Source: Sinobacterium caligoides (GTDB lineage Bacteria; Pseudomonadota; Gammaproteobacteria; Pseudomonadales; Sinobacteriaceae). Taken from it: a DNA stretch of 34,849 nt. The DNA lies in assembly GCF_003752585.1 (NCBI RefSeq), contig NZ_RKHR01000005.1:1-34849 (forward strand), read 5' to 3'. This document shows positions 26,801-34,849 of this stretch, in pieces. A model generated the notes under the pieces. It had not been told where the DNA came from. It did not search any database and was given only the letters and a program-made list of their open reading frames with translations. The translations under genes and the position numbers were made by a program. The first letter of the stretch is position 1. The number at the start of each line of letters is the position of its first letter.

Positions 26801-29800
26801 CCATTGGTGCTGACTAGGGTGTCGCCAGTACCGACCAGCTCTGTCTCATTCTCTACCACTGGGTGCACATCGACACGAATACTTGAGTTGATCGTTTGCA
26901 GGTCAGTACGGCCTGTGCCAGGCGCGGTATCGAGGACTTCATAGCTGAGTCCCCACTCGAAGCGGCCAGAGAAATCCGGAATTGGCTGGAACTGTACGGT
27001 ATTGTTCGCCAGCGTCAGCGCAATATCGCTACTGTAATCTGATAAACGAATTTCCCCACTGGCATCGACGGTGACGGTGGTACCATCGATGATAAAGACG
27101 TGGCCAAGGGGGAGGCCGCTGAGCAATACGTCGGTCACTTCCTCGGAGCCATCGGCGTCTTTAAAACCTGGGTTTAAGTTAAGCGTGAGGGTACCATCCT
27201 CGCTCACGTGTTGATCCGCGGGTGCGAAGACACTGCTCTCGACGATCGGTGCAATATCGAGGTTTGTGGTAATAGTAAAGGTTGTACTGTCGCCGTCAGG
27301 CTCCGTGATGATTTGCTCCATATCAAAACTAAGGATACCCGAGAGGTCTTCAGGTGGTGTGATATAGAGGTTCTCAAGGTGGGTTACGCTGATTTGATAG
27401 ATCGGGTCGCCAGCACCGTCGAAATCAACCACGTTGAGATAGATCGGCTCACCCGCCGAGTTACTGAAGTAAGCACCATCGGGAACACCGATCAGTAACA
27501 CGTTGCTAAATTCTGAGTGGTCTAAATCGGTACTGCCCAAGAGATAGTCGAGGGAAAAAGGCACGTCTTCTTGGCCAAGGTTGGTCGGGATATTACTTAT
27601 TGTGAAGTGGTTGCCACCGTCGTTCACCAAATTCCAGCCAGGTCCTGATTCGAGTTCTGGCTCATCAACCACACCGGTAACATCGATTGTCACTTCTTTC
27701 GTCTTACCACGGTTAGTTTCTGGTAATGGTACGAGCCCATCTTGCGTGGTGTCGTTGGCGATCGGGGTCACCTGCATGGTGAACTCTTGATTGTAAGAAC
27801 TGACATCTTGCTCGGGCTTCAACATTGCCAAGCCAGCTGTGATGTCGGCATAGTTAACGACTACTGTGGTGCCGGATAGGGGGGTGCCGTCAACCTCGAC
27901 GGACCAGCCAGCGGGGATGACGAGTTCAAAGCTGAGGAACTCTGAGCCATCGGGATCTGACAACGTGCCTTCGATATAAGGCTGCAAGTCAATGAGCTGA
28001 TCCTCCAGCGAACGGATATTCTTCACTCTGATGCTGGGGTCGTCGGCCATTGGCGTGATATTGACTTCCACCACGACTGGCGTCTCTGCCGTGTCGGCAT
28101 TGTCTTTTTCTGTGGTGATCGAGATAAGGTCGAAATGATACTGGCCGGCAATACCGTAGGTTGCCCCGATGACACTCAGCTGGCTGATCTCTTCGGGCAG
28201 CAAGATATCATTCGGGCTAAGGACTGTGGTTCCCATCATGACAATGATTTCACTATCGATGTTACCGACCCGATAGGTCACATCCTCAGAGCCATCATTG
28301 TCGACACTGATGGCCTCTAGGTCGAGATCAGTAGCACTGGTATCCTCGTCAAAGGCGACGATATATTTCACCACATTACCGCTGCCATCGACTTCAACAC
28401 TGCCGTTATCCTGCCAGACAGGGGCATCGGCGACGGAGATCACACTGAGGTCAACGGTGCCATAGAATTCACGTGGAGATCCGCCCACAATGTCCGTTTC
28501 TAAGGTGAAATCTAGCTGATAATCGGCGAACGGGTTGATTTCTGACAGTGTCTCGTTGGCGTTAGAGACATCTTCTGCAGGAATGTAAATCAGATTGCCG
28601 TTGGGTTTGACGATACCACCAGCAGCATCGTAATCGAGTTCTGAACCAGAGAGTGTAAACTTGCCGCCGGAAGCAATTAGCTCAACCCGCGGACCGCCAC
28701 CGGGAGGGTCAAGGAATAACCTACCGCCATCAAGACTGTTCTCGTCGATATGTAAGAACGTCGCAGTCTCTATAATTTCGACATCGCCAGCCTCAAAGCG
28801 CATATCGAGCAGGAACTCGCTATCCTCATAATCTTCCAAATTAGTCGGCTGTACCATATAGAAACCGTTATCTTCGATCTCTAAGTTAATCAGTGCTTCC
28901 GCCGTATCGCCATCACCATCTTCTATAGTGTATGTTAACTCCTTCAAATCCTTGATAATCTCTGAGTCGAAGACAGAAGAGGTCAGCTCATAATCACCAT
29001 TCTCATGCAGCGTAAACAGGCCAATAGCATCGACCACTCCTGGAGAAAATATGGTGTAACTCCAGCTCGGATCTGGGCCAGGATCATATGACACTAGGTC
29101 GGTGTCGTGAAAAAGGCCAATAATCTTAGCCGGTGTATCCGCGCCTTTGTCATCATTACTAAAGACGCTACCGGTGGTTGAGAAGCCTTCGATAACATGG
29201 ATGGTATCGTCGTTGGCGACAGGGACATCATCTTCAACAGTGATACTTACCTCGGCGACGGGTGATAAATCACCATCGGCATCGATCGCTTGCAGTTTCA
29301 AAGGGAAGACGATGTCATCATCCGTCGCAAACGGATGGTCAAGTGGGCCTTTCAATTTAAACGTGAAGAGACCGCTGTCGTTGATGGTAACGGTAAACAC
29401 CAACGCCCCGTCAGCCCGCGCCTTATAAGTGCTTCCCTGTAGCTGCATCGTCACAGGGTTGCCACGAGACGTTAGGTTGAGGGCATCAAAATCCGCCATT
29501 AAAATGGTGTAGCCCACAATATCATCGCTGTGCGGGTGTAACTGAATCTGCGTCGTATCGTTCTCGCTGGCATTACCGGAATTACCCAGCCCGACCTCGC
29601 TTACAAGAATGGGTGCCGCACTGTCGAAGACCGGGTCTTGGCCGTCGAGTACCGAAACGGTGATATCGCTTAGGTGGTCATCGCCATCACTGTCCGTCAA
29701 CAAGATGGGGACCGTTAAACTCAGGTCATCAATCTCCGTATTGCCATCGGGGCTGACGTGGTCGATAGGCCCCACCACCTCGACGGTGATATCAACGACT

Positions 29801-32800
29801 GCGGTTTGACCGGCAGGTAGACCGTCCGGCTGGGCGACGACCGGCGTTAGGTTAAATACCAGCACGTTTTGGTTGGTGGTTGGGTTATAGGCGACCATAT
29901 CATCGCCGGAAAACTTCAATTTTAACGCGACACCGTTCTGCGTGATTGGATTGCCGCTATCATCGATCAACGGTTGGTTATTGGTGATACCAAAGGTCTG
30001 TGTGACGATGCGATCGCTACCTGCCGTGACTGTCCCTTGCGTGGTGATGACAGAGGGAACCCCAGTATTAATTGGGTCTATCGGGGTCTCAGAAAGCTGT
30101 AAGCTCGTATCGTTGATGCTGATTGTAGGGTCTGTGCCATCGACAATACCGATGTTGATCATGCCTTCGGTACTGTCTCCGTCATCGTCGATGACATAAA
30201 CGGGAAGGCTCAGGTGGGCGGTGTCATCAGCTTGAGCGATTTGATCGAGCGAGTCATACAGACTGAATAAATAATCTGTTGATGAAGCCACCGTACTGTC
30301 CGGTGCCCCCTGGATCTGAACCGTGAAGACAATCGTGTTCGGGGTAGGGGTATCAACATAGGCTTCGAGTAAGCTACCGTCAGCACTGACCCGATATTGC
30401 ACCGGGTAGCCGTTTGAAGTTAGCGTAGGGAAGGTTGCACCATCCTGAAAGACTAACGCGGCAATCGCGTCACTTCCGACATCGGTCTCAATACTGCCGG
30501 TTCGCTCGATGGCGCTGCCTGTTGGTGCGGTTTCCGTAATATCGGCAGGGGCCACCGGTGTTGCGATGAATGGATCGGCACCATCATTAATGATCATCTC
30601 GGCCTCACCGACCAACAGCGAAGTACCATCAAGATCGTCACCGACTACGGTCAAGCGCACGGTAAGCACGTCATCAACAATATGGTCTAAAGGCTGGAAC
30701 AGCTCCATTAGCACCGCAATATCAGCATTTCCTGTACTGTCTGCCGTCGCTGCCGCACTCAAGTCTAAGGTAAAAACTGTGTTGGTTACGTTACCAATGA
30801 AAGCGGTAATCTGGCGGCCATCTGCTGATAAACTGTAGCTAAGACTATCGCCAGAGCTCTCTAAGTTGAGCGCCTCAAGATCTGTCACGACATCGGCAAC
30901 AAACTGTAAAGAGCTCACAAGAACATCATCGGAGCCCGCTGTTGCCAAGATCGCAGCCGTACTGGTTACCGACTCGGTCGGGCTTAAAATATCTTCTGTT
31001 AATGTTGCCGTGCCGTCTCCAATGCTTCCCTGTGCACCATCAACCACGGTAATCAACGCAGGGCCCACTGCAGGGTAACCATTGTGATCATACATGGCAT
31101 ATTCAAAATAAATCGTCTGCGATACGGTGTGATCAAGGTTACGGGGCGCGTGTAGCTCCCAGGTGCCATCACTGAAGAAGACGAGGTCGCCCTTAACGGT
31201 ATTGACGGTAACCGAGCCGCCATCCGGCACGACCTCTATAGCATCAGGAACACCATCATCATCAGTATCGACAGAGACGCCGAAGAGCCGGGCGGGCTCT
31301 AACACGACCGTATTGCTGGCTAATAAGTCATGATAGTTGCTAATGGCTTCCGTTGTCGTTTCAGAGTAGAGCGGTATGTCGATAGGGGCCGCATTAGTAA
31401 TAGTCACTTCAACCGGCGACAAGACGGTTTCAGTGGTACTGTCCGCATCGATCTGAGTGGTCTCGACCATGATACGGGTGGCGATCGTCTCAACACCGTC
31501 TGGATGATCAATGTTGCGAGACTGCGTTATTTGTACGGTTTGCGCGACAGCGTCGATGACCATGTCGAGAACAAGCTCTCCCGATAGCGTTCTGAGTTCC
31601 ATGTGGGTGTCACTCAGCGAAATAATCTCCATTCCCTCATCGGCGGAGGTTAAGGCGAGTAGCGCTGTTTGTGTCGTTGAAAAACGATAATCATCGAGAG
31701 GGTCGGCATCGTCACCAAAGGTATTGATCGCTACTGTATCGGTGGGTGTCGCGCCCACAGCAATACCAAACTCACTGATCGCAGCAACATCCGGTAAATC
31801 GAGTGCCGGTGTGACATCTGAGGCCTCGTTGCCGGCGATATCTGTCGACAGCGCCGTCATCTGCCAGCTTGAATTTGTCGACAAGCTGGTCACTGTGACG
31901 CCGGTGACCTCCCAGTTACCGAGATTATCGATGACTTGGCCGGTAAAGCTCTGGCTTTCAGAGAAGTCATTGCTAAAGGTAATGATGACCGGCTGGTTAA
32001 TCTCGGCATCCGATGTACCGCGAATGGTCACGGTCTCACCGTTCTTCAAAGCCTCGATATCGAGACCATTATTGACCACGGTACCGCCCATGCCATCATC
32101 GTCACCCGTAATCGGCGTGACAATATCATTCACCAAAATCGTATCTTTGATAATCGAGGTGTCAGATGTCGCTGGGTTGCCGTGGCTATCGGTGACCGAA
32201 GCGGTGGCAGTAATTCGATTGCCGGAGAGGGCAGTCTCGTCCAAGCTGGAGATATCGATGCCATCTATTTGCCAAACGCCGCCCACCACAACGGCTTGCA
32301 CAGTAATATCACGAGCCGGAGTACCATCGGACAGTACGACCGTCACTGTGGCACCGTCTTCGACATCAGTCACATCGCCGCGAACACTAACCGTGTATTG
32401 CTCATTTTGATTGATATAGTCATCATCTTGAATATATTCGATGGTGACTGCGGCCTGCGTATCTTTAAGGAAACTCTCCTGATAAACCGCCACATTACCG
32501 GCAATATCCTCACCGGTGGCGTCGACGATCAAATCACCGTCGACGAGACCACTGACGTCAGCGTCGAAGGTCCAACTACCGTCGGGCTCCACCACAGCAG
32601 TAAACCCATCGAGTACTGTGCCGTCACTATCAGTGATCGTGAACGAGAGTATTTGCCCGGGTTCAATCTCACTCGTCGTACCACTAAACGTCGTACCATC
32701 AGGAAGTTCAGATTCGAGCTTGTTAATCACCTCATCATCGTAACCGGTCTGTTCATTTTCAATCGTGACGTCATCGATTGAGGCGAGGGGATCGTAGGGG

Positions 32801-34521
32801 ATGGTATTGGTAGCCGTTGCCTCGTTACCGGCAACATCAACGGTCTTCGCATCGACCGTCAACTCACCAGGGGCCAGATCGCTGAAATCGAGCCCTTCAA
32901 AGACCCACTCACCACCAATGATTTGTGCATTACCGGTGATGGTATTACCAAGGCTATCGGTAATAATAAAGTCAACCGGCTGGCCCTCTTCAACATCGAC
33001 AATACCGCCTGTAACGGCAGCTGCCAAGCCTTCTACTGCATTGATAACGCCGTCATTATCGACAAAGTGAACATCAATTTCGGCGGTCTGGTCGAGATCG
33101 ATATGGGTTTCATCCGTCGCATCATCACCATACTGGTTGGTCACTTCAGCAACAGCAGTTAAATCACCGTCGACAAGCGAAGAAAGGTCCATATTAGTCT
33201 GCCAAGTACCACCATCAACAATCACTTCCTGTGTAATGCTATTGCCTTCGCTATCGGTCACCGTCACGGTGATGATCAAGCCGTCTTCAACATTGAAGAT
33301 GGTGCCCTGAACCAAGGTGTCCGGTGACTCATATTGGTTGAGCACACCATCGTTATCAATGATTTCAATAGTAATACTGGGTGTAACTAATAGATCTGTT
33401 TCGTTATCAGAGGATGCTGGGTTACCCGCCTGGTCGACAGTATTGGCCACGACCTTTATTGGGCCATCTTTTAATGTAGAGATATCGCTATTATCGAGAT
33501 CCCAGCTGCCATCCTCTTTAAGCGTCGTGGTGAACGTGAGTTTTTCACCACGCTCATCGGTGACGGTAATGGTGACAAGGGCGCCTGGGTTAACGTTATC
33601 AAATTGGCCACCCACTTTGGTCTTGTGCGCTTCATCAGCATTGATCAAGCCGTCAGCAACATCTTCAATGACAACGTTGACGCCCTCGGCTAAGACGTCT
33701 TTAATCGAGTCGTCTATATCGTCAACCACCTTGTCAAAGCTATCCGTCACCTCTGCCGTGGCGGTAAACTTACCCTCGGCGAGTGCTGTTAGATCGACCA
33801 GCCCTAAGTTCCAAACACCGGCTGTCGCCAACGTTTCAAAGCTTAGAGACTCCCCGTTTATATCTGTGACAGTCACGATGATAATGCGATCGTCATCGAT
33901 ATTCGTGGTCGTCCCGTGCAGTAATACGCCCGGTGCTTCAAATTGGTTAACGTAACCATCAAGCCCAACAGGGTACTCATTATCTTCAATAATAATGGTG
34001 ACCGCTGCGCCATCACGGTGATGCCAATCGTTGGTTGAGTTATCGAATACCGGAGGAGGAGCAGAGAAAGTCACTGGCGGTAAAAATGTATTAAAGCCGG
34101 ATAGGGGGACAGTATGTGTCCCCAGATGATATAGCGGGCCATGATGAAGAACATCCGGCGTGTGCAATAAACCAATACCTGAATAATAAAGCTGTAGGTT
34201 GGTTTGCCCGGTGTTGAGGTGACTGGTATCAAAACCAGACTCTGCAATTCTTTCGTCGCCGGTACGGTCGATTTGGTGGTGGTACTCTCGACCATCGTTA
34301 GGCAACTCCTCATCGCCGAGTTTAATCGGGTGTTTGACACCGTCAATAATAATGTCGATACGTCCACTTGAACTTTTTACTAACTGCGCATCGATGAACT
34401 CATGAATCTCGACATTATCAGGTATCTCATCGGGGGGAAGTTTCTTGAGACTGCCGTCTGCATGTAATGCCCAAACCTCACCGCTTATCCGTAAGTAGAT
34501 GATATTGTGAATGCTAGCCAT
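23893..34521 (-). CDS. Giant RTX adhesin 2, type I secreted (3542 residues), paralogue of adhesin 1
   Basis: The protein matches adhesin 1 from end to end. It has the N-terminal module (GEVWALHADGS, then SSGRIDIIIDGVKHPI at 51-66), the ESGFDTSH and DWHHRDGA landmarks, seven Ig-like repeats (about 171-907), T1SS-143-type units, DxDGSE-type repeats, RTX nonapeptides (3382-3427) and a 115-residue C-terminal secretion domain. It differs in a 63-residue linker rich in His, Pro, Leu and Tyr (102-164; 17 residues in adhesin 1) and in having four rather than eight RTX units. Three cysteines were seen (2707, 2742, 3062); the first two match the pair in adhesin 1. The ribosome site is weak (AGGT, ten bases before ATG). 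It is first in the operon and should use the same T1SS. Confidence 0.9.
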   Translation of the reverse strand: MASIHNIIYLRISGEVWALHADGSLKKLPPDEIPDNVEIHEFIDAQLVKSSSGRIDIIIDGVKHPIKLGDEELPNDGREYHHQIDRTGDERIAESGFDTSHLNTGQTNLQLYYSGIGLLHTPDVLHHGPLYHLGTHTVPLSGFNTFLPPVTFSAPPPVFDNSTNDWHHRDGAAVTIIIEDNEYPVGLDGYVNQFEAPGVLLHGTTTNIDDDRIIIVTVTDINGESLSFETLATAGVWNLGLVDLTALAEGKFTATAEVTDSFDKVVDDIDDSIKDVLAEGVNVVIEDVADGLINADEAHKTKVGGQFDNVNPGALVTITVTDERGEKLTFTTTLKEDGSWDLDNSDISTLKDGPIKVVANTVDQAGNPASSDNETDLLVTPSITIEIIDNDGVLNQYESPDTLVQGTIFNVEDGLIITVTVTDSEGNSITQEVIVDGGTWQTNMDLSSLVDGDLTAVAEVTNQYGDDATDETHIDLDQTAEIDVHFVDNDGVINAVEGLAAAVTGGIVDVEEGQPVDFIITDSLGNTITGNAQIIGGEWVFEGLDFSDLAPGELTVDAKTVDVAGNEATATNTIPYDPLASIDDVTIENEQTGYDDEVINKLESELPDGTTFSGTTSEIEPGQILSFTITDSDGTVLDGFTAVVEPDGSWTFDADVSGLVDGDLIVDATGEDIAGNVAVYQESFLKDTQAAVTIEYIQDDDYINQNEQYTVSVRGDVTDVEDGATVTVVLSDGTPARDITVQAVVVGGVWQIDGIDISSLDETALSGNRITATASVTDSHGNPATSDTSIIKDTILVNDIVTPITGDDDGMGGTVVNNGLDIEALKNGETVTIRGTSDAEINQPVIITFSNDFSESQSFTGQVIDNLGNWEVTGVTVTSLSTNSSWQMTALSTDIAGNEASDVTPALDLPDVAAISEFGIAVGATPTDTVAINTFGDDADPLDDYRFSTTQTALLALTSADEGMEIISLSDTHMELRTLSGELVLDMVIDAVAQTVQITQSRNIDHPDGVETIATRIMVETTQIDADSTTETVLSPVEVTITNAAPIDIPLYSETTTEAISNYHDLLASNTVVLEPARLFGVSVDTDDDGVPDAIEVVPDGGSVTVNTVKGDLVFFSDGTWELHAPRNLDHTVSQTIYFEYAMYDHNGYPAVGPALITVVDGAQGSIGDGTATLTEDILSPTESVTSTAAILATAGSDDVLVSSLQFVADVVTDLEALNLESSGDSLSYSLSADGRQITAFIGNVTNTVFTLDLSAAATADSTGNADIAVLMELFQPLDHIVDDVLTVRLTVVGDDLDGTSLLVGEAEMIINDGADPFIATPVAPADITETAPTGSAIERTGSIETDVGSDAIAALVFQDGATFPTLTSNGYPVQYRVSADGSLLEAYVDTPTPNTIVFTVQIQGAPDSTVASSTDYLFSLYDSLDQIAQADDTAHLSLPVYVIDDDGDSTEGMINIGIVDGTDPTISINDTSLQLSETPIDPINTGVPSVITTQGTVTAGSDRIVTQTFGITNNQPLIDDSGNPITQNGVALKLKFSGDDMVAYNPTTNQNVLVFNLTPVVAQPDGLPAGQTAVVDITVEVVGPIDHVSPDGNTEIDDLSLTVPILLTDSDGDDHLSDITVSVLDGQDPVFDSAAPILVSEVGLGNSGNASENDTTQIQLHPHSDDIVGYTILMADFDALNLTSRGNPVTMQLQGSTYKARADGALVFTVTINDSGLFTFKLKGPLDHPFATDDDIVFPLKLQAIDADGDLSPVAEVSITVEDDVPVANDDTIHVIEGFSTTGSVFSNDDKGADTPAKIIGLFHDTDLVSYDPGPDPSWSYTIFSPGVVDAIGLFTLHENGDYELTSSVFDSEIIKDLKELTYTIEDGDGDTAEALINLEIEDNGFYMVQPTNLEDYEDSEFLLDMRFEAGDVEIIETATFLHIDENSLDGGRLFLDPPGGGPRVELIASGGKFTLSGSELDYDAAGGIVKPNGNLIYIPAEDVSNANETLSEINPFADYQLDFTLETDIVGGSPREFYGTVDLSVISVADAPVWQDNGSVEVDGSGNVVKYIVAFDEDTSATDLDLEAISVDNDGSEDVTYRVGNIDSEIIVMMGTTVLSPNDILLPEEISQLSVIGATYGIAGQYHFDLISITTEKDNADTAETPVVVEVNITPMADDPSIRVKNIRSLEDQLIDLQPYIEGTLSDPDGSEFLSFELVIPAGWSVEVDGTPLSGTTVVVNYADITAGLAMLKPEQDVSSYNQEFTMQVTPIANDTTQDGLVPLPETNRGKTKEVTIDVTGVVDEPELESGPGWNLVNDGGNHFTISNIPTNLGQEDVPFSLDYLLGSTDLDHSEFSNVLLIGVPDGAYFSNSAGEPIYLNVVDFDGAGDPIYQISVTHLENLYITPPEDLSGILSFDMEQIITEPDGDSTTFTITTNLDIAPIVESSVFAPADQHVSEDGTLTLNLNPGFKDADGSEEVTDVLLSGLPLGHVFIIDGTTVTVDASGEIRLSDYSSDIALTLANNTVQFQPIPDFSGRFEWGLSYEVLDTAPGTGRTDLQTINSSIRVDVHPVVENETELVGTGDTLVSTNGSIDLTGKVQFTEADVDGSEWLDTITIIMPNNEDFFVTHPNGAIHQGNGEWIIDATGLTSSSLQDILVEIADGLVISSSSVGVETIQIEARVIDRASAWHNDSPDTSGKLTDGKVISTDITLQFNEPVLDGIACQPTPLFTTGEIVDGIEDQAPINFASHLNTDIAGNCDGLDNDVISFYVAATNVAHSAWIGGPGVVEEYDASGDILMGWSFTEAAIPTLELRYLTEHFAGTIDIPVQVIATDASGNTEIDNSQILKIEIAPVVDAFSFQVANNITVEEDVDTELGLFFTTADSNIAGQGIESIDSSEPITFTLLDTHKGTLSLAPGLDPALLIDQGGGVYTLTDTSLLANVRFRSPEHMDGQFRIQLEGKVIDVADGYAGNQVASQMFTEQVVINVEPVTDPVIITQNTPLLGDEDSYISLSGITIALADQNATHEINPENLPAGSSENLTILIESVLPGSTLYYDNGDGTYTAAGNNGVRPDGSFCWQIETDRLDDLVFKAPRDFSGDVDLTIKVYNYERGTHDYKSAVKNITVGVLPVADGSDAFADFDNISTMEGGIINVELNATIVDDDSIGHETVSILVNVEASSDPSAYYQLLKIVAPDGTEAFFVDHGIGSDPRLSALLEVSTQDLSSISIVTDGDANGRLDLQILSGSTDTNIVDGSSYSHVGGYSQDDITVMLYPEVDPPTAVAEFSSIAGLEGDNIPLSLMLEMVNPADTELGSIEISQLPAGYSIIGGTLAGSVWTVQEADIANAEIVGAPNLFGDFTLQIVPIAELSGQQAMGNPISIDVHVAELANSGPTTLDGTANDDMIYGNDDEQIIDAGAGADTLAGRGGDDIMTGGDDADRFVFMSGDGNAASPYTDTITDFDTKDNALDVDHDQLDLADFFAMQDVSTIALVDAAIDISYDGLVGTTLTIKDSGGVINENIVLASVTEDQLYGADASAATEAEILQKMIDDQVLVVNG
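24241..24378 (-). repeat. RTX nonapeptide block of adhesin 2 (four units)
   Basis: Residues 3382-3427 hold four nine-residue units beginning GNDDEQ and ending DADRFVF. The flanking sequence matches adhesin 1, but four units are absent. Confidence 0.85.
31800..34010 (-). repeat. Seven Ig-like repeats of adhesin 2
   Basis: Residues about 171-907 contain seven Ig-like units in the same order as in adhesin 1. Distinctive positional markers agree: the sixth begins near QDDDYINQNEQY and the seventh has NNGLDIEALKNGET. Boundaries are approximate. Confidence 0.75.
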
Positions 34522-34849
34522 AGCTTTTGTTACCTACACGTTTCTACTCGCGTAGCTATATCACTCACAAGTGACGGAGTAATAATTCGTAATCCCGATA
34601 TAGACCTTTGATTTGTTTATATCCGTTTAAATAGGGCGTTTCAGCACGATTAGCCATCCGTTTGCCTTTATCAGGCATGCTGGTTATAACGTAACAGAGC
34701 AAACAAGCCCTGATGTACACAAGGAATCAATAATACTCAATTTAACATAATATACATTATGCGCAATTGGCTATTAGGGCCCTTAGAGGCCGTTCTAGGC
34801 TATCTACCTGATTGATAAGGTGCTGGAAAATCATATTCGAAGTTTGAAA
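34522..34849 (-). promoter_or_regulatory. Upstream region of the adhesin/T1SS operon, with several inverted repeats
   Basis: These 328 bases hold no convincing gene and should contain the operon promoter. No strong sigma-70 pair was found; TATAAC on the minus strand near 34686-34691 is the best -10 but lacks a good -35. Structured elements are a stem CTAC-GCGA-GTAG (34544-34555, minus-strand reading), TCACT-N4-AGTGA (34561-34574), a compact three-stem arrangement (34642-34682) and CATAAT-ATAC-ATTATG (34746-34761). These are candidate operators or leader RNA folds. Confidence 0.45.
34746..34761. promoter_or_regulatory. AT-rich palindrome upstream of the adhesin operon
   Basis: CATAAT-ATAC-ATTATG is a perfect 6-4-6 inverted repeat about 225 bp before the start of adhesin 2. 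It has the size of a dimeric regulator site; I do not recognise the regulator. Confidence 0.35.

Noticed and set aside
31724-32781. Long plus-strand open frames (up to 281 codons) opposite adhesin 2
   Set aside because: They are antisense to a clearly coding repeat region, overlap one another in different frames, have low-complexity Ser/Thr/Val or mixed composition and show no domain. They are shadows of the real gene.
34642-34690. Possible cyclic-di-GMP (GEMM class I) riboswitch, suggested by GATAAAGGCAAAC on the minus strand
   Set aside because: The first half resembles the conserved stretch, but the second conserved block (ACGCAAAGCC-like) and the tetraloop-receptor arrangement are missing. 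It is reported only as a possible structured leader.
34761-34816. Short plus-strand frame of 18 codons starting near the right-hand palindrome
   Set aside because: There is no ribosome site and no recognisable similarity; it is too short to support.

Overview
The window looks like a chromosomal stretch of a Gram-negative gammaproteobacterium, probably marine or surface-attached. The pointers are a YrbL-family protein, a perfect FNR/Anr box, outer-membrane lipoproteins, a TolC-type channel and three very large exported proteins. I cannot name the genus. No rRNA, tRNA, CRISPR array or insertion sequence was seen.

Left part (1-6650). The window opens inside a large repeat-rich exoprotein gene resembling filamentous-haemagglutinin-type proteins, whose 5' end is outside the window. 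A strong intrinsic terminator follows, then yrbL. A small thioredoxin-like gene converges on yrbL; its upstream region carries a perfect FNR box placed like a class II activator site. Divergent from it is a three-gene amino-acid ABC importer (lipoprotein binding protein, permease, ATPase) closest in look to the YxeMNO/cystine-type systems.

Right part (6657-34521, all on the minus strand, read right to left). Two giant adhesin genes of 3542 and 3540 codons lie in tandem. They are followed by a complete type I secretion system: ABC transporter with a degenerate peptidase domain, HlyD-type adaptor and TolC-type channel. Last come an OmpA-domain lipoprotein and a PstS-like binding-protein lipoprotein. 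Downstream of the first adhesin the junctions are tight (overlapping or abutting codons, at most 23 nt), so this looks like one operon; the two adhesins are separated by 204 nt.

Each adhesin has a short N-terminal module like the retention module of LapA-type adhesins, seven bacterial Ig-like repeats, a series of units of about 143 residues (T1SS-143 type), a long array of DxDGSE-type repeats, RTX nonapeptides, and a C-terminal secretion domain of the VCA0849 type. The likely job is export of two alternative or cooperating cell-surface adhesins through one secretion machine. The two lipoproteins may anchor or tune the complex, but that is inference. No LapD/LapG-like control genes are visible here. 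The most interesting features are the collinear giant paralogues, a conserved cysteine pair in otherwise nearly cysteine-free adhesins, the two accessory lipoproteins, and the structured DNA around the adhesin gene starts.
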